Source: Takakia lepidozioides | Lineage: Eukaryota; Streptophyta; Takakiopsida; Takakiales; Takakiaceae | Assembly: GCA_030704615.1 (NCBI GenBank) | Contig: CM060731.1 | Location: 53,134,001 to 53,198,000 of the forward strand | Length of the DNA stretch: 64,000 bases | Direction: 5' to 3' | Shown: piece by piece, positions 13,788 through 23,849 of the stretch | How the letters are laid out: each line of letters begins with the position of its first letter | Numbering within the stretch: position 1 is the first letter of the stretch | Notes under the pieces: generated by a model | Databases searched by the model: none | What the model saw: the letters and a program-made list of their open reading frames with translations, nothing else | What the model was told of the DNA's origin: nothing | Program-made: the position numbers and the translations under genes

Positions 13788-15600
13788 ATGAACAAGAACG
13801 CTTCTGGCACTCGTGAGGATGTGCGGATGCTATGTAAGGCAGGACGACTAAACGATGTGCTGCATATGTTAAAGCAAGTAGACATTCAGGTAGACTATTA
13901 TACTTATATTTGTCTCTTGCGGGCATGCATCAACATGAAAGACCTAGCAAAGGGGAAGCAGGTGCACACCCACATTGTAGAAAGTGGATTCAAGCCAAAC
14001 ATCGTTCTACTGAACACCCTTGTCAACATGTACACCAAGTGCGGGAGCATGGTGGATGCACGGCTAGTGTTTGATAAAATGCCTGAACGGGATATGTTTA
14101 CTTGGACTATAATGATGGCAGGATATGCTAACCATGGGCATGCTAAGGAGGCTTTCCAGATCTATGAGAGAATGCAAGGGGAAGGGGTGACACCCGACAG
14201 GGTCACATTCATTTGTGTTCTCAATGCATGTGCCAACCTAGGATCTGTCGAAAAGGGCAAAGAGGTCCATGCTGACATTATCAAAGCTGGAATTGCATCA
14301 TACATTAATCTGGAGACAGCCCTTGTTGGCATGTATGCAAAATGTGGGAGTATTAAGGATGCACGCCAAGTGTTTGACAATATGGCTAGACAAGATGTGG
14401 TCTCATGGAGTGCAATGATCGCAGGTTATGCTCAACAACGGTGTAGTAAGGAGGCTTTGGACATCTACAAGCAAATGCAACAGGAAGGGGTGACACCCGA
14501 CAGGGTCACGTTCATTTCTGTTCTCAATGCATGTGCCAACCTAGGAGCCCTGGAAAAAGGCAAAGAGGTCCACGCAGACATTATTAAAGCTGGGATTGCA
14601 TCATATGTTAATTTGCAGAATAGCCTACTTGACATGTATTGCAAATGTGGGAGTATCATGGGTGCTCGTGAAGTGTTCAATAAAATGGCTAAACGAGATG
14701 TGATCTCATGGAGTGCGATGATTACTGGATGTGCCCAGCAAGGGCATGGTAGGGAGGCCCTGGAGTTATTTGAGAACATGCAACAGGAAGGCTTGAAGCC
14801 AAACAGTATCACCTTTCTATCTGTTCTCTCTGCATGTAGCCATGTAGGCCTAGTGGATGAAGGCTGCAAATACTTTGATTCCATGAGTCGAGATCATGGC
14901 CTCACACCTACAGTGCAGCATTTTGGCTGCATGATAGACCTTCTCGGGCGAGCAGGGCGATTGGATGAAGCAGAGGACGTCATTATGAAAATGCCCATGA
15001 AACCAGATGCTTCAGTGTGGGGTGCCTTGCTTGGTGCCTGCAGAATTCATGGCTACGTGCGTCTAGCAGAACGTGCTGCAAAAGGTATTCTGGAGTGTGA
15101 TTCATAGGAACCTTGCAGATTATATTCTGCTATTGAGCATTTATGCTGCGGCTGGTAGGTGCGATGCCAAAGCAAAGGTGGAGAAAAATGATGAAGGACA
15201 GGTGTCAGGAAAGAAGCAGGGCGCAGCTGCATTCAGTGCCAGGTGCATATTTTTTTGTGTAGGAACAGCCTACACCTGCAAATTGTGAAGCTGAGGAGAC
15301 TGTCTCCATTGATGAAGGATACCGAATATGTGTTCCCAACACAGTCAAGTAGTGCATGATTTGTAGGAGCACAAGGAACTTTCTCCTTCCCATGACATTG
15401 AGAAGTTGGTCATTTGTTTTCGGGTCATCAGCAAGTCCCCTGGGTTTCCTATCTCCCTTATCAAGAACCTTCAGGTGTGTGGTGACTACTACAACATATC
15501 CACCAAGTTCCCCTGAAAGCTCATCAGCGAGCAACTGTAGTTTGTGACGCCAAGCGCCTTCACCATTTGCAAGATGGGGTTTGTTTGTTTGCACTGTCAC
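13788..15600 (+). pseudogene. PLS-class PPR protein gene with decayed E/DYW tail
   Basis: An intronless open frame (first good ATG 13788, stop 15105-15107) encodes about 439 residues of tandem pentatricopeptide repeats, with repeated blocks such as VTFISVLNACANLG, EVHADIIKAGIA and DVVSWSAMIAGYA. Such proteins bind organellar RNA; the E/DYW subclass directs C-to-U editing. The frame ends just where the E motif should run. The expected E-motif block YILLLSIYAAAGR continues in another frame at 15116-15156. A degraded DYW deaminase-like segment follows at about 15365-15600, with recognisable EKLVICF and KNLQVCGDYY words but internal stops. The gene has therefore lost its deaminase tail by frameshift and nonsense changes. 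The truncated product could still bind RNA. No clear targeting peptide is visible. An assembly indel at the frameshift is possible, but the extra stops in the DYW part argue for real decay. Confidence 0.85.
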
Positions 15601-15929
15601 ATTCTACGTGCACAAAAGTATGATCAGCCATCCAATGATACTAAGGAGTGGAAGAGAACTTAGCAAGCCTGCAACTGACGCACTTCTTCAAACGTCTGCC
15701 AAAGCCTCAGAACTACGTCAAGCTGGCTTTCCATCTTCCAAACATTGTAATGTGAATCACATTGTCAAAGACCTGCAATCTGTTGAGTTCCTGCAGTGCT
15801 GGTTAAATTCCAGACCTCATTTGTACACTTGCTGGAAGTACTATCTGCGAGTTATCATCATGCTGTGGTTTGTGACCACATCATTTTGTATTTAATTTTT
15901 TAATCATCATTTTAATTTTGAAGCTCAAG

Positions 15930-16470
15930 GAAATAGATATGGTGGGAGCCTCCCAACCAATAGCGAGGTAGGAACAGATGCAGTATAGAAGATTGGAAGA
16001 CACGTGTCTTGGCGTCAAATGTGGGGCGGTGGACATGGTGATATGGCGCTGACCAGCCTTCAGCGTTGCCTAATAGGGAGGCCTGAGCCGGTATATAAAG
16101 GAGGGGAGGCAACTCCAACTTACTATTTAAGTGCTCATATAGGACGACTCCTCCAGAAGTGTAAATTATGGTGTCTCATGACCCCAAAGAACTATTGCCT
16201 TCCTGCGGGAAGGTGGACACCTTTGTGACACCAATCACTTCCGAGGTGGTATTCGCCCATTAACATTGTCAGCTACAACTTGGTTGTATTTAGGTGCAAA
16301 CTTAGGTGCATCACTTAGGGCCACCAATAAAAACAATGGAAGTATCCGATCGAACAGGTATCATCAATAAAATGTATAATTTTTTATCTCTCGATTGAAG
16401 GTAGAAAGGCTTGGGGGCTGATATACAATCCCAGCCTTGACATACATATTCACCAAGGTTGTCGCGCACC
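15930..16470 (+). other. Promoter-like / LTR-like segment with TATA box
   Basis: A well-formed TATA box (tatataaagg at about 16091) lies about 30-60 bp before CT-rich sequence with no open frame downstream. The stretch may be the promoter part of a solo LTR. No second copy was found in the window, so element boundaries cannot be defined. Confidence 0.3.
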
Positions 16471-17068
16471 TCACTTCGGTAAGCTCCCTTTAAAGTCATA
16501 GTTACTCGCTTTGATGCGCGCGCCTAATTCCCTAACTGGCCGCCGGGCCAACTCGGAGCTTCGGCTGCTCACTGGGCCCCCTTTACTCCTCCACAAGACC
16601 CTATCCCAATTTGGGCCTGGTGGAAATTCCCTTTGGTCGATGGCAGTCCGGAATAGCTCCCCACACCTTGGTCGCTTTCCGGCTCGCACGCTTATTCACT
16701 AGTTTTTGGTCACCAACGGGCTTGCACCGTTCTCGGGGTTACTACTCCCTATATATACTTCTGTGACTGTCCGCGGGGGTTTCACAAACAACCATGCCAT
16801 TTTATGGCGAACCACCACGAAAACCCTCGATTCCCGGTCATGAGTCGCGGTGAGTCTTGGCCCACCCACCACGGTCCTATTGGACCGTGATGAGTCCCAA
16901 GACTCCCCACGACTCCCACCACAAGGTCTCCGTCCCCATGGTGAGTCCTATGTCACCCCCACTAAGTCCCACTAAGCTAACACCACCCCTCGTGGAACCA
17001 CCCCCACCGCAATTCGGTATGCGGGGCTCCACCTAGTGAGCGTCTCCGCCTCCTTGAGTGCCTTGGGT
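16471..17068 (-). repeat. LTR-like non-coding block with minus-strand TATA box
   Basis: No coding potential was seen. On the minus strand a TATA-like word (tatatataggg, near 16750-16760) sits within GC-rich sequence. It is contiguous with the direct repeats at 17069-17776 and lies downstream of copy A of the DNMT retroelement. It is plausibly part of that element's 3' LTR, but no matching 5' LTR was located, so this remains inference. Confidence 0.3.
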
Positions 17069-17257
17069 GTCGTGCGCATACATATCGCTACACAACTACA
17101 TCGCTGTCCAAAACCACACAACACATGTGCACGCCGCACACTAGTATATCACTAGTCCACCACTAGTCCAGCCACTAGTCCTACCACTAGGCTACAACTA
17201 GTCAGTCACTAAGCTGCCACTATGCTGCCCACTATGGCAGTCACTAGTCCACACAAT
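17069..17257. repeat. Direct repeat A, copy 1 (189 bp)
   Basis: Near-identical to 17588-17776 and the same length. It is rich in 'ccactagtcc' words and begins 'gtcgtgcgcatacatatcgc'. The two copies flank repeat B. They may be LTR pieces duplicated by recombination. Confidence 0.85.
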
Positions 17258-17261
17258 AGAT

Positions 17262-17584
17262 AAAGAAGAAGAACACAAGCACAAGCTCATGCGAGCTCAC
17301 AAAACTGAAGCATAAACTCAAGCATATATAAACTCATCACTCAAATACAAGTCAAGCCAAGTGCACCCCACGCCATGGGGAATCCACACTACGGCGCCAT
17401 AGCTAGGCGCGGTGAGGCTCAACTTGAGAAAGATGAGCCTCCCGCGCTTGCCGTGAAGATAACCACTCCAGGGCCTAAATCTGCCTTGACCCCTGGATTG
17501 ACACTTGGGCCAATCCCAAATGTCAATATGTAAAAGCTAGCTATTTCCTAGCTAGTTTCACACTAGTGGTAAAATAACTTGACA
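17262..17584 (-). repeat. Direct repeat B, copy 1 (about 323 bp, LTR-like)
   Basis: About 95% identical by eye to 26998-27322 and in the same orientation. On the minus strand it begins 'tgtcaagtt', an LTR-like TG start. It is related at lower identity to the plus-strand repeat at 44.9-45.2 kb (shared 'gaggctcatctt', 'cacttggcttgactt'). Best read as an LTR of a non-coding LTR family. Confidence 0.75.
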
Positions 17585-17587
17585 GCT

Positions 17588-17776
17588 GTCGTGCGCATAC
17601 ATATCGCTACACAACTACATTGCTGTCCAAAACCACACAACACATGTGCACGCCACACACTAGTATATCACTAGTCCACCACTAGTCCAACCACTAGTCC
17701 AACCACTAGGCTACAACTAGTTAGTCATTAGGTTGCCACTATGCTGCCCACTATGGCAGTCACTAGTCCACACAAT
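17588..17776. repeat. Direct repeat A, copy 2 (189 bp)
   Basis: Second copy of the 189-bp repeat at 17069-17257. Its right edge abuts a purine tract (on the minus strand), as expected for the first bases of a 3' LTR of copy A (minus-strand start 'attgtgtggactagtg'). Confidence 0.8.
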
Positions 17777-17790
17777 CGCCCCCCTAGCTG
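17777..17790 (-). promoter_or_regulatory. Candidate polypurine tract of copy A
   Basis: The minus strand reads 'agctaggggggcg' directly before repeat A copy 2. Position and composition fit the plus-strand priming site upstream of a 3' LTR. Support is contextual only. Confidence 0.45.
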
Positions 17791-18034
17791 GTGCTTAGGT
17801 CCCTCTAAGTCCAGGTAGCCACAAGATGTGATAGTGACCATAGCCTCACTAAGTCCTCCACCACTGTCCCTACTACACTCAAACTCGATAGATCAAGAGG
17901 CCGGGTGCAAGAGTTGCCCCATGGTTAGTCGCCGTCTTGCAACCTGTGAACTTGAGCCTGGGGTCTCCTGTATTGACTCCTATGAGCTTGGCCTCCCATG
18001 TCTTGTTAACTGCCTCTAGTCATGTCCACTGTCA

Positions 18035-18526
18035 CTATCCCAAGCAGTGTGGATATAACCAATCTCCATCAGGAACCCTCTCAAGAGGTGGTGTCAAGCA
18101 TCCCATATGCCAACCTCTTGAGCATCGATCACACACCAGCATGGTGGCTGCCCCTTTGGTAGACCCACAGAGCATGCACCTCAAACCTGCAGGTACCACT
18201 GTCAAGTTTGGGTCAACTCTGCCATCAACATTGGGAAGGTGGCATGGCGCACAATTACGCACATGGTCTTTCCAAGTCATGCCATCCCGACCCTCCAAGA
18301 TCAGGACTCCTGAGGGCAACACCTCTCGAACCCTCAGAATAACACGCCCTGCAGTAACATCCAGAGTCGTAGGAGCAGTCTGCTGCAAATAAACATAGTC
18401 ACCAGGGCTAAACCTCCGAACCCCAGGATGATATCCTCCACCACGTATAGTGGCATACCTCAACGTATCACGGTGTTGTGCAATGGCAAGGTTCTCAAAA
18501 CCCATGGGCATGACTTTCTTGAACAA
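18035..18526 (-). CDS. Integrase C-terminal domain fused to PHD-type zinc finger (copy A)
   Basis: A 163-residue open frame continuing the integrase. Residues ~36-90 form an SH3-like integrase C-terminal region (RRFSPGDYVYLQQ, then VREVLPSG). Residues 117-161 form a PHD-like Cys4-His-Cys3 array: C117, C120, C132, C135, H140, C143, then W156 and C161, with the expected seventh cysteine replaced by Y158. PHD fingers read the histone H3 tail and its methylation state. In an integrase tail this could direct insertion to particular chromatin, as chromodomains do in chromoviruses; that role is inference. The missing zinc ligand suggests this copy's finger is damaged. Confidence 0.75.
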   Translation of the reverse strand: MFKKVMPMGFENLAIAQHRDTLRYATIRGGGYHPGVRRFSPGDYVYLQQTAPTTLDVTAGRVILRVREVLPSGVLILEGRDGMTWKDHVRNCAPCHLPNVDGRVDPNLTVVPAGLRCMLCGSTKGAATMLVCDRCSRGWHMGCLTPPLERVPDGDWLYPHCLG

Positions 18527-18739
18527 CTCTGCACGCTGATCACATGCACGTACTCACACGTCCGGATCGTCAAGGTTAAGGACTTGAGCAGTGTCCCTAC
18601 AAATGGCTGCAGGCAATATCCGGCTCTCGGCCAAAGAGAAGGAAATATGGTGAGAAGGAGGCAAATGATGCTTGTTTGTTGAACCTGTAGCCCATGGCTA
18701 ACCAAAGAACCTGAAGATCCCAATCTCATAGGTGTCCCT

Positions 18740-19586
18740 TCTGCAAGCCATACTTGCGCAAACCCCTCTTCACCGTCTGAACAACTCTATCTGCCAAGCC
18801 ATCGGCCTCAGGATGATCCCGAGAAGTGGTGCGGTGGTCTATCAAGGCTTTATCACACAAAGCCTGAAACTCCCCCAAGAACTCTCTCCCTTGGTCCGTG
18901 AGTACCTCAGCTGAGCACCAAATCGGCTAAGCCCACGATCCAAGAATGCATACGCAGCCCCTTCACTAGCCTTGTCAGGCAATGGAACCAACTCAATCCA
19001 CTTGGAGAAGTGCTCCACCATCACCAACACATATCTGTGGTGGCGCATAGTCAGTGACAACGGTCCTGCGAAGTCAAGACTCCACCTGTAGCCCAATCCC
19101 ATGATTGGTACAGGATGCAATTGTGGTGTAGGGGCGTTGAATGAAGCACGCACCCTGTCACACACCATGCACCTAGCCACGAACTGTTGCAACTCTGTAT
19201 GCATACCACGCCACCAATACTGCCCCTGCAGTAAACTGTGAGTGCGTCGCACTCCAAAATGCCCCAACTCCTCATGGGCATGCCGCACTAACCGTTGCTC
19301 GCTGTGTGGGGTGAGGCACAATCCTCACCCGACCATCCTCCCACACTTGAAGCAGGTGTATCCCCTCCCACTTGAACCTCTTGGCTCGTTGTAGGATCCG
19401 ATCCCTCTCCTTGGCAGTCACACTAGCTGCCGTGTCTCCAGTGCGGAGGTAGTCCAACACAACCAAATCCTCATGTATATCTCTGGCACCACCTGGCTCA
19501 TCACTAGCCTCAGGGTCCTCAGACACTCCGTCTGCAGTCATCCCTGCTGTAGGTCCAACCTGATCTCCTGATGCCAAGATACACAA
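18740..19586 (-). pseudogene. Integrase (zinc-binding and catalytic core), copy A, frameshifted
   Basis: Two overlapping open frames (19586-19272 and 19321-18842) together encode a retroviral-type integrase. An upstream linker (KRFKWEGIHLLQVWEDG) is followed by an HHCC zinc domain (HAHEELGHFG with CMVCD). The catalytic core shows the first Asp in WSLDFAGPL. The region of the second Asp and the Glu is readable only after a further shift near 18870, where an ASTDQGRE-like block is in another frame. The protein cannot be made intact from this copy. Confidence 0.75.
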
Positions 19587-19658
19587 AAAGGCAGATGCAT
19601 GTCATCCCGGCACCATCTCCTCGTCCGTCTCACCATGCCTTTGAGCTCCAATGTCATC

Positions 19659-20203
19659 CTACTGGCTCGTGCATGGATTGCGACTCAATCCATCCGCATC
19701 CCTATTGACCAAACCCGGTCGATACACAACCTGAACATGTCTCTCATGCTCCTCCACCGTAGCACGAGAGACAAAGCAATTCCTGTAAGCCTCAGAAACC
19801 GCCGTATACGTCGTCTCTCTCCTCCAGTGAATGGGTCCAATATCAGGCTCCCAATTGTCCTCCGTAACTGCAACCTTCAGTCCAGTAGACTTAGAGGTAG
19901 AGGACGCGTCCCGTGGTTGATATGCCGCAACCTCATGAGCAGTACTCCGTGCCTGCTCAGTCAATGACAAAGCCTCATCCTGCCCCATCATCTCATCCTT
20001 GAGGACCTCCTCAACCCAAGAAAAATCCCCAACCTCATCCATCACAGCCGCCTTGGCTGCCAACTCCCTCTGAACCTCAAGCACCTCCCACATGTGCCAT
20101 GGATGTCTACACCCCGTGGTCTTCACCGGCTCGCCCCCACTCACTGCCTGTACCGTCTTGGTAGGCAGAGAGACCGTCAAGGGAAGTGCACTCTGCATTC
20201 TAC
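19659..20203 (-). pseudogene. DNMT-to-RT linker with RT/RNase H deletion junction (copy A)
   Basis: After the methyltransferase the frame runs through an acidic linker to AVTEDNWEPDIGP, the conserved lead-in to RT that copy B also has. At about 19773 the RT lead-in (EAYRNCFVS) is joined directly to VQVVYRPGLVNRDADGLSR. The latter is the C-terminal end of a Ty3-type RNase H (usual form YKPG..N..ADALSR). All of RT and nearly all of RNase H are therefore deleted. A one-base shift lies just before the junction near 19825. Confidence 0.75.
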
Positions 20204-21533
20204 GTTGCTCAGCCATAGCCAAGCTGATAATCCAGGTCAAGCAATTTAGATCCATTGCTCGCCCCAAAACCTGACGACGTGATGCCTCAGAAAGAGAAGG
20301 CACCGCTGTGGTCCCAGTTGAAAAACCCATAGCCCGCTCTCGCTCGTCGGCATTAGGCTCCACTAACTGCTGCAACTAAGCATCCCACAGGAGGCCAGGT
20401 CCGCTATCCCGGAAAGCATGCGATCCTTGGAAGCTGAGCAGTGTAGGTAGTGCTGCTCGTGGTCGACCCACCTTGTTGACCACTGCCAAAGACGAACGGT
20501 CATCGTGTCTCACACGCTGAGACTGCCTCCCTGTGTCCAAAATGCTATCCACTGTGAGGTGTGCTGGCCGCTGCACCCCATCAAATGCACGCTTAAGCAG
20601 TGCAGGTGACATCAAGTTAGTCCACCATAACCGTGGACGATGAGCCCTTGACCCCACTGCAGCTGCATCCAGCAACACTGCTGACCCAAGCCATGACCGG
20701 ACTTGATGCACACTGGCCATCACCCTGGCCCGAGAATTGCCCATCAGTGGCACATTCTCCAAGATGTATGCTGGAGATACAGCTTGATGAAGCTGTAAGT
20801 GGCGCAAAACCCGCACCATCTCCCAAAACAGACCCGACCTCAAGTCTCGCAATCCATTGCCATGCCCGGCTGATGAATGCCCTTGGCAGGGCCAACCTGC
20901 CACTACCAAATCAATGGAGCCAACCCGCTCCAAATCCTGCGCCCCTAGCAACGAAATGTCTACTGGCAAGGCCTGCTGATATCCACGAACTGCAGACACC
21001 GGCAACAACTCAGGGTACCGCTGCACCAACTGAGCAACATGGCAAAGTGAAACGCGTCGTGCAGTCTCATCCCTCTCCACATACAAGTAACGCCGAACTC
21101 GTACACCTGCCTGTAACACAGCAGCCAATCCGGTGCTGATCCCGCCAAACAAGTCCAGAAGACAAATGCCTTCATCCGGATACTGCCGCACAATAGGTGT
21201 GGTATCCAATAGAAACAACTGAGGTGGTCTTGGTGTAATCCCCATACTCTCTTCCTCTCCTGACGGTACAAAAGCCTCCACCCAGGCTTGTTGCACCCAT
21301 CGATCAGCATCTCGCTGCAAATCTTTGCTCGTGCCCCACAATGGAGTCTGAGCAACCATGGTAGGCAACTCCGCCATACCATATATGTCATCCTGCTCTC
21401 CCGGAGGTGTCACATCCTCTGAATGAGCGTTGCCCTCAAGCAACTCTCCAGACCAATTCACTGCCGCTGTGAATGCTGCTAGTGTCGGCATCTTGCCTCG
21501 CTGGGCAACCGCAACTCCTCCTATGAACGTCAC
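20204..21533 (-). CDS. Cytosine-5 DNA methyltransferase domain inside retrotransposon pol (copy A)
   Basis: An open frame of 385 residues (21533-20376) then, after a single in-frame stop at 20376-20378, its continuation to about 20204. Motifs in canonical order, numbered from 21533: I, LDLFGGISTG (126-135); II, YVERDE (151-156); IV, GWPCQG with catalytic Cys216; VI, ENV (260-262 region); VIII, SRAHRPRLWW (295-304). Beyond the stop lie ERERAMGF (IX-like) and LGRAMDLN (X-like). The ENV..MG spacing, AHR.R..W and MGF..GTTAV blocks resemble DNMT3/DRM-type enzymes rather than DNMT1 or DNMT2. The reaction is transfer of methyl from S-adenosylmethionine to cytosine C5. It lies in the same frame as the protease, separated by one stop (21540-21542), and flows into the RT lead-in, so it belongs to the polyprotein. 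This copy is broken by the nonsense codon. Confidence 0.9.
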
Positions 21534-21539
21534 ATGGAG

Positions 21540-21980
21540 CTACACATGCCGGCCCTCCCCTGACTGCCATCCAGGCCTATAGGAAGCTGACTCCTCCCAA
21601 AAATCCAGGGTGAAGCCCATGAGGTACAATACTGCCCTACCAACCAGGACATCGTACGAGACCGCGTCTGTCACAATGGTCTTGGCTCGCATCATTGAGC
21701 CATTTGTAGGGTGATCCGGCCGTAGTCTGATAGCCCACTCGTGCCCTGTCATGCCCCGAGCCTGCTCCGATCCTCCCAGAGACGTCTGTATCTGGAAATG
21801 ACAAGGCTCCATATCCGCCTCCGTGAGGCCCAAGCCTGCAATAGCAGCTCTGCCCAGCATCAATGGTTGAGCTCCCGAGTCCAACAAGACCCGCAGTGGC
21901 CGGTACCTCTTGCCTGCCGGTCCACTCAAACAGAAAATGTCATCCTGGTTGTCTACCATGACAACTCCAGGTGTCACCAT
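21540..21980 (-). CDS. Retropepsin (aspartic protease), copy A
   Basis: A 146-residue frame with the active-site motif LLDSGAQPLMLG at about residues 31-42, a VTDAVSYDVLVGR block and a hydrophobic stretch ending GFTLDFW, as in Ty3-type proteases. It processes the Gag-Pol polyprotein. It is in frame with the downstream methyltransferase, separated by one TAG. Copy B has a close homologue at 53987-54370. Confidence 0.85.
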   Translation of the reverse strand: MVTPGVVMVDNQDDIFCLSGPAGKRYRPLRVLLDSGAQPLMLGRAAIAGLGLTEADMEPCHFQIQTSLGGSEQARGMTGHEWAIRLRPDHPTNGSMMRAKTIVTDAVSYDVLVGRAVLYLMGFTLDFWEESASYRPGWQSGEGRHV

Positions 21981-22020
21981 GGCGCGCTCAATGGCTGGCC
22001 TAGCTGGCAGCTGCAGCTTG

Positions 22021-22975
22021 CTATGGCACCGCCGTGGTAGTCTTGACCCTCAAATCTGAGGATCCCTCCGGCACTACACCAGCCACTATCTCCGCAGAAG
22101 ATGAAATAACCTCCCCACTCTCACAGAGTGTAGCTGCCAGCCTGAACACCTCAGCTGGTCTTACCCTCGGCGTCGCAATCATGGTAGCCGAGAACAATGG
22201 AGCCTGACACACAGATGTGGCCGCTCCTAGCAGCACACTAGCTGCCGTAGCCTTGGCAACACTAGGTAGTGATGTTATCCGTGTAGCTCTCCCCAATGAC
22301 GTAGTAACCTCCGCCTTGGTAACAGTCGGGCGAGAACTAGGTGCCATGGATGGCGTCGATACTGTCTCCGCCAATGTAAATGACTGAGGAAGCCTAGCCT
22401 GACGGCTTGCCTCCCCATGCTGTGGATCCAACTCCACCTCTGCACCTCGTGGCTCAAGAACTCGTGCTGCTCCTCGAGTCACGGCTGCAGCAGACTCCGG
22501 CTGCAGCAGACTCCAGCTGCACTAGTGGTAGTGCTGCTCCGCACATGAATCCCATGCCTCCCATATCTCCTCCCTCAGGAGCAGGAGGTGGACCATCCAG
22601 CCTCGGAGCCGGTACCACCTGAGCTGTAGCCATGGCAGCGAGCCTCTGCTCTAGCTGCTGAAGCCGGTTGGCCATGCCTTGGTCAACACCCTGACCTCCG
22701 CGTCCTTGGCCATGTTGAGCTTGCCCTTGGCATACACCCCGTGCCTGGCCACCTCATCCTCTTTGGGCTGCTCCCCCTCGCCCCCGGCCACCATTGTTCC
22801 CTTGGAACTGGCCTGGGCGCAACTCGAGATGCAAACCATAACACTGGGCCTCTCCATGCCCGTGCTTGCCACAATGCCCACACTGCAACTGTGCAGGCTG
22901 TGCATGTGCCGGCCCTTTGCCTCCCTCTAGACAATCCTTCTCGACATGGGGTCCTCCACATGTCCAACACACCAC
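22021..22975 (-). pseudogene. Gag nucleocapsid with two zinc knuckles and spacer (copy A)
   Basis: Frame 22975-22754 opens with CWTCGGPHVEKDC and CGHCGKHGHGEAQC, two CCHC-type zinc knuckles that bind RNA in retroelement nucleocapsid. A Gly/Gln/Arg-rich stretch follows. A further frame (22675-22454) carries LEQRLAAMATAQV, and 22482-22021 encodes a Ser/Thr/Ala-rich spacer. Stops and shifts separate the three pieces. Copy B has the same order at 52964-53959. Confidence 0.8.
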
Positions 22976-23014
22976 ATCCGCCCGTTGTTGGCCTGCAAAT
23001 GAAGGGAGAGACCC

Positions 23015-23842
23015 CTACATCTGAGGTCCTCTTTGCCCTTCCCTGAGCTTCACCTGAGCCCCCTTATTGCCTTGAGCACGTTGAGGTAGTGGTTGGCTAG
23101 GAGCACCACTACCCCGTGGTGTCTCCTTAGTAAATCCCACCATGATCACTCGTTCCTCCACCATATTGAGCTCTATTCGCTCTGCTAGCAAAAACACATT
23201 TGCTAAGGTGGGTTGGGCCGCTTGTAGGAGAGTTGCATCCCGCACCCTTCTTCTCAGCTCCTTGTCCAATATCCCATACCAGAATTGGACTGCCTGAGCT
23301 TCCGTAACCCCTTGGGTTACATTTATCAAGCGCCTCATGCGAGTGAAAGCCTCCCTCAAGCTCTCAGTAGGCTTCCGTTGGAACTCTTGCAAGCTCCGCA
23401 ACTTCTCTGTCCTCACCCCTTGGTAGTTCCCTCTCAACTTTTCGAAGAACTCCACAACAGGGTTGAAGGCAGGCACGGATATTGGTGCTAGTGTGGTAGT
23501 GGCTTGGGTGGACGTCGTAGCTATGGTACCACCAATCCTACTAGTCCCACTGCTGCTTGCTGAAGCTGCCGGTGCAGCGGCAGGTGTAGCCACTGCCCTC
23601 GTGACTCTAGTGCCCCTAGTGATGGAGACATAGTCGGGTGACCAGTACATCCTCCACTCCTCGATCTCAACCTCATGCCCCCGCCTGAACTCATGGTAAT
23701 CATCCATAGGCGGCCCCTCAAGGTGTTGAAACAGCCCCTTCCATGCCATGAAAGACGTAAATAGTTGTGGATTGCGCATTTGCTGCAAATCACACCAGCT
23801 ATCAAACTCTTGGATAAAATCATCCAACTCGATGGTGCCCAC
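23015..23842 (-). CDS. Gag capsid region (copy A)
   Basis: A 275-residue frame with the Ty3/gypsy Gag (retrotrans_gag-like) core at about residues 130-225: FFEKLRGNYQG, SLQEFQRKPTESLREAFTRMRRL, then VQFWYGILDKELR. Retroelement Gag assembles the particle in the cytoplasm. The frame begins at an ATG but earlier residues may be out of frame upstream near 23955. Copy B lacks this region entirely. Confidence 0.85.
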   Translation of the reverse strand: MGTIELDDFIQEFDSWCDLQQMRNPQLFTSFMAWKGLFQHLEGPPMDDYHEFRRGHEVEIEEWRMYWSPDYVSITRGTRVTRAVATPAAAPAASASSSGTSRIGGTIATTSTQATTTLAPISVPAFNPVVEFFEKLRGNYQGVRTEKLRSLQEFQRKPTESLREAFTRMRRLINVTQGVTEAQAVQFWYGILDKELRRRVRDATLLQAAQPTLANVFLLAERIELNMVEERVIMVGFTKETPRGSGAPSQPLPQRAQGNKGAQVKLREGQRGPQM

Positions 23843-23849
23843 CGCCCCA

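Noticed and set aside
13454-13885. 143-codon minus-strand frame upstream of the PPR gene
   Set aside because: Partly antisense to the PPR start and without domains.
20376-21533. The methyltransferase as a bacterial restriction-modification gene or contamination
   Set aside because: It is fused in frame to a retropepsin and to an RT entry sequence, occurs twice in two orientations, and resembles DNMT3-type rather than typical bacterial enzymes.
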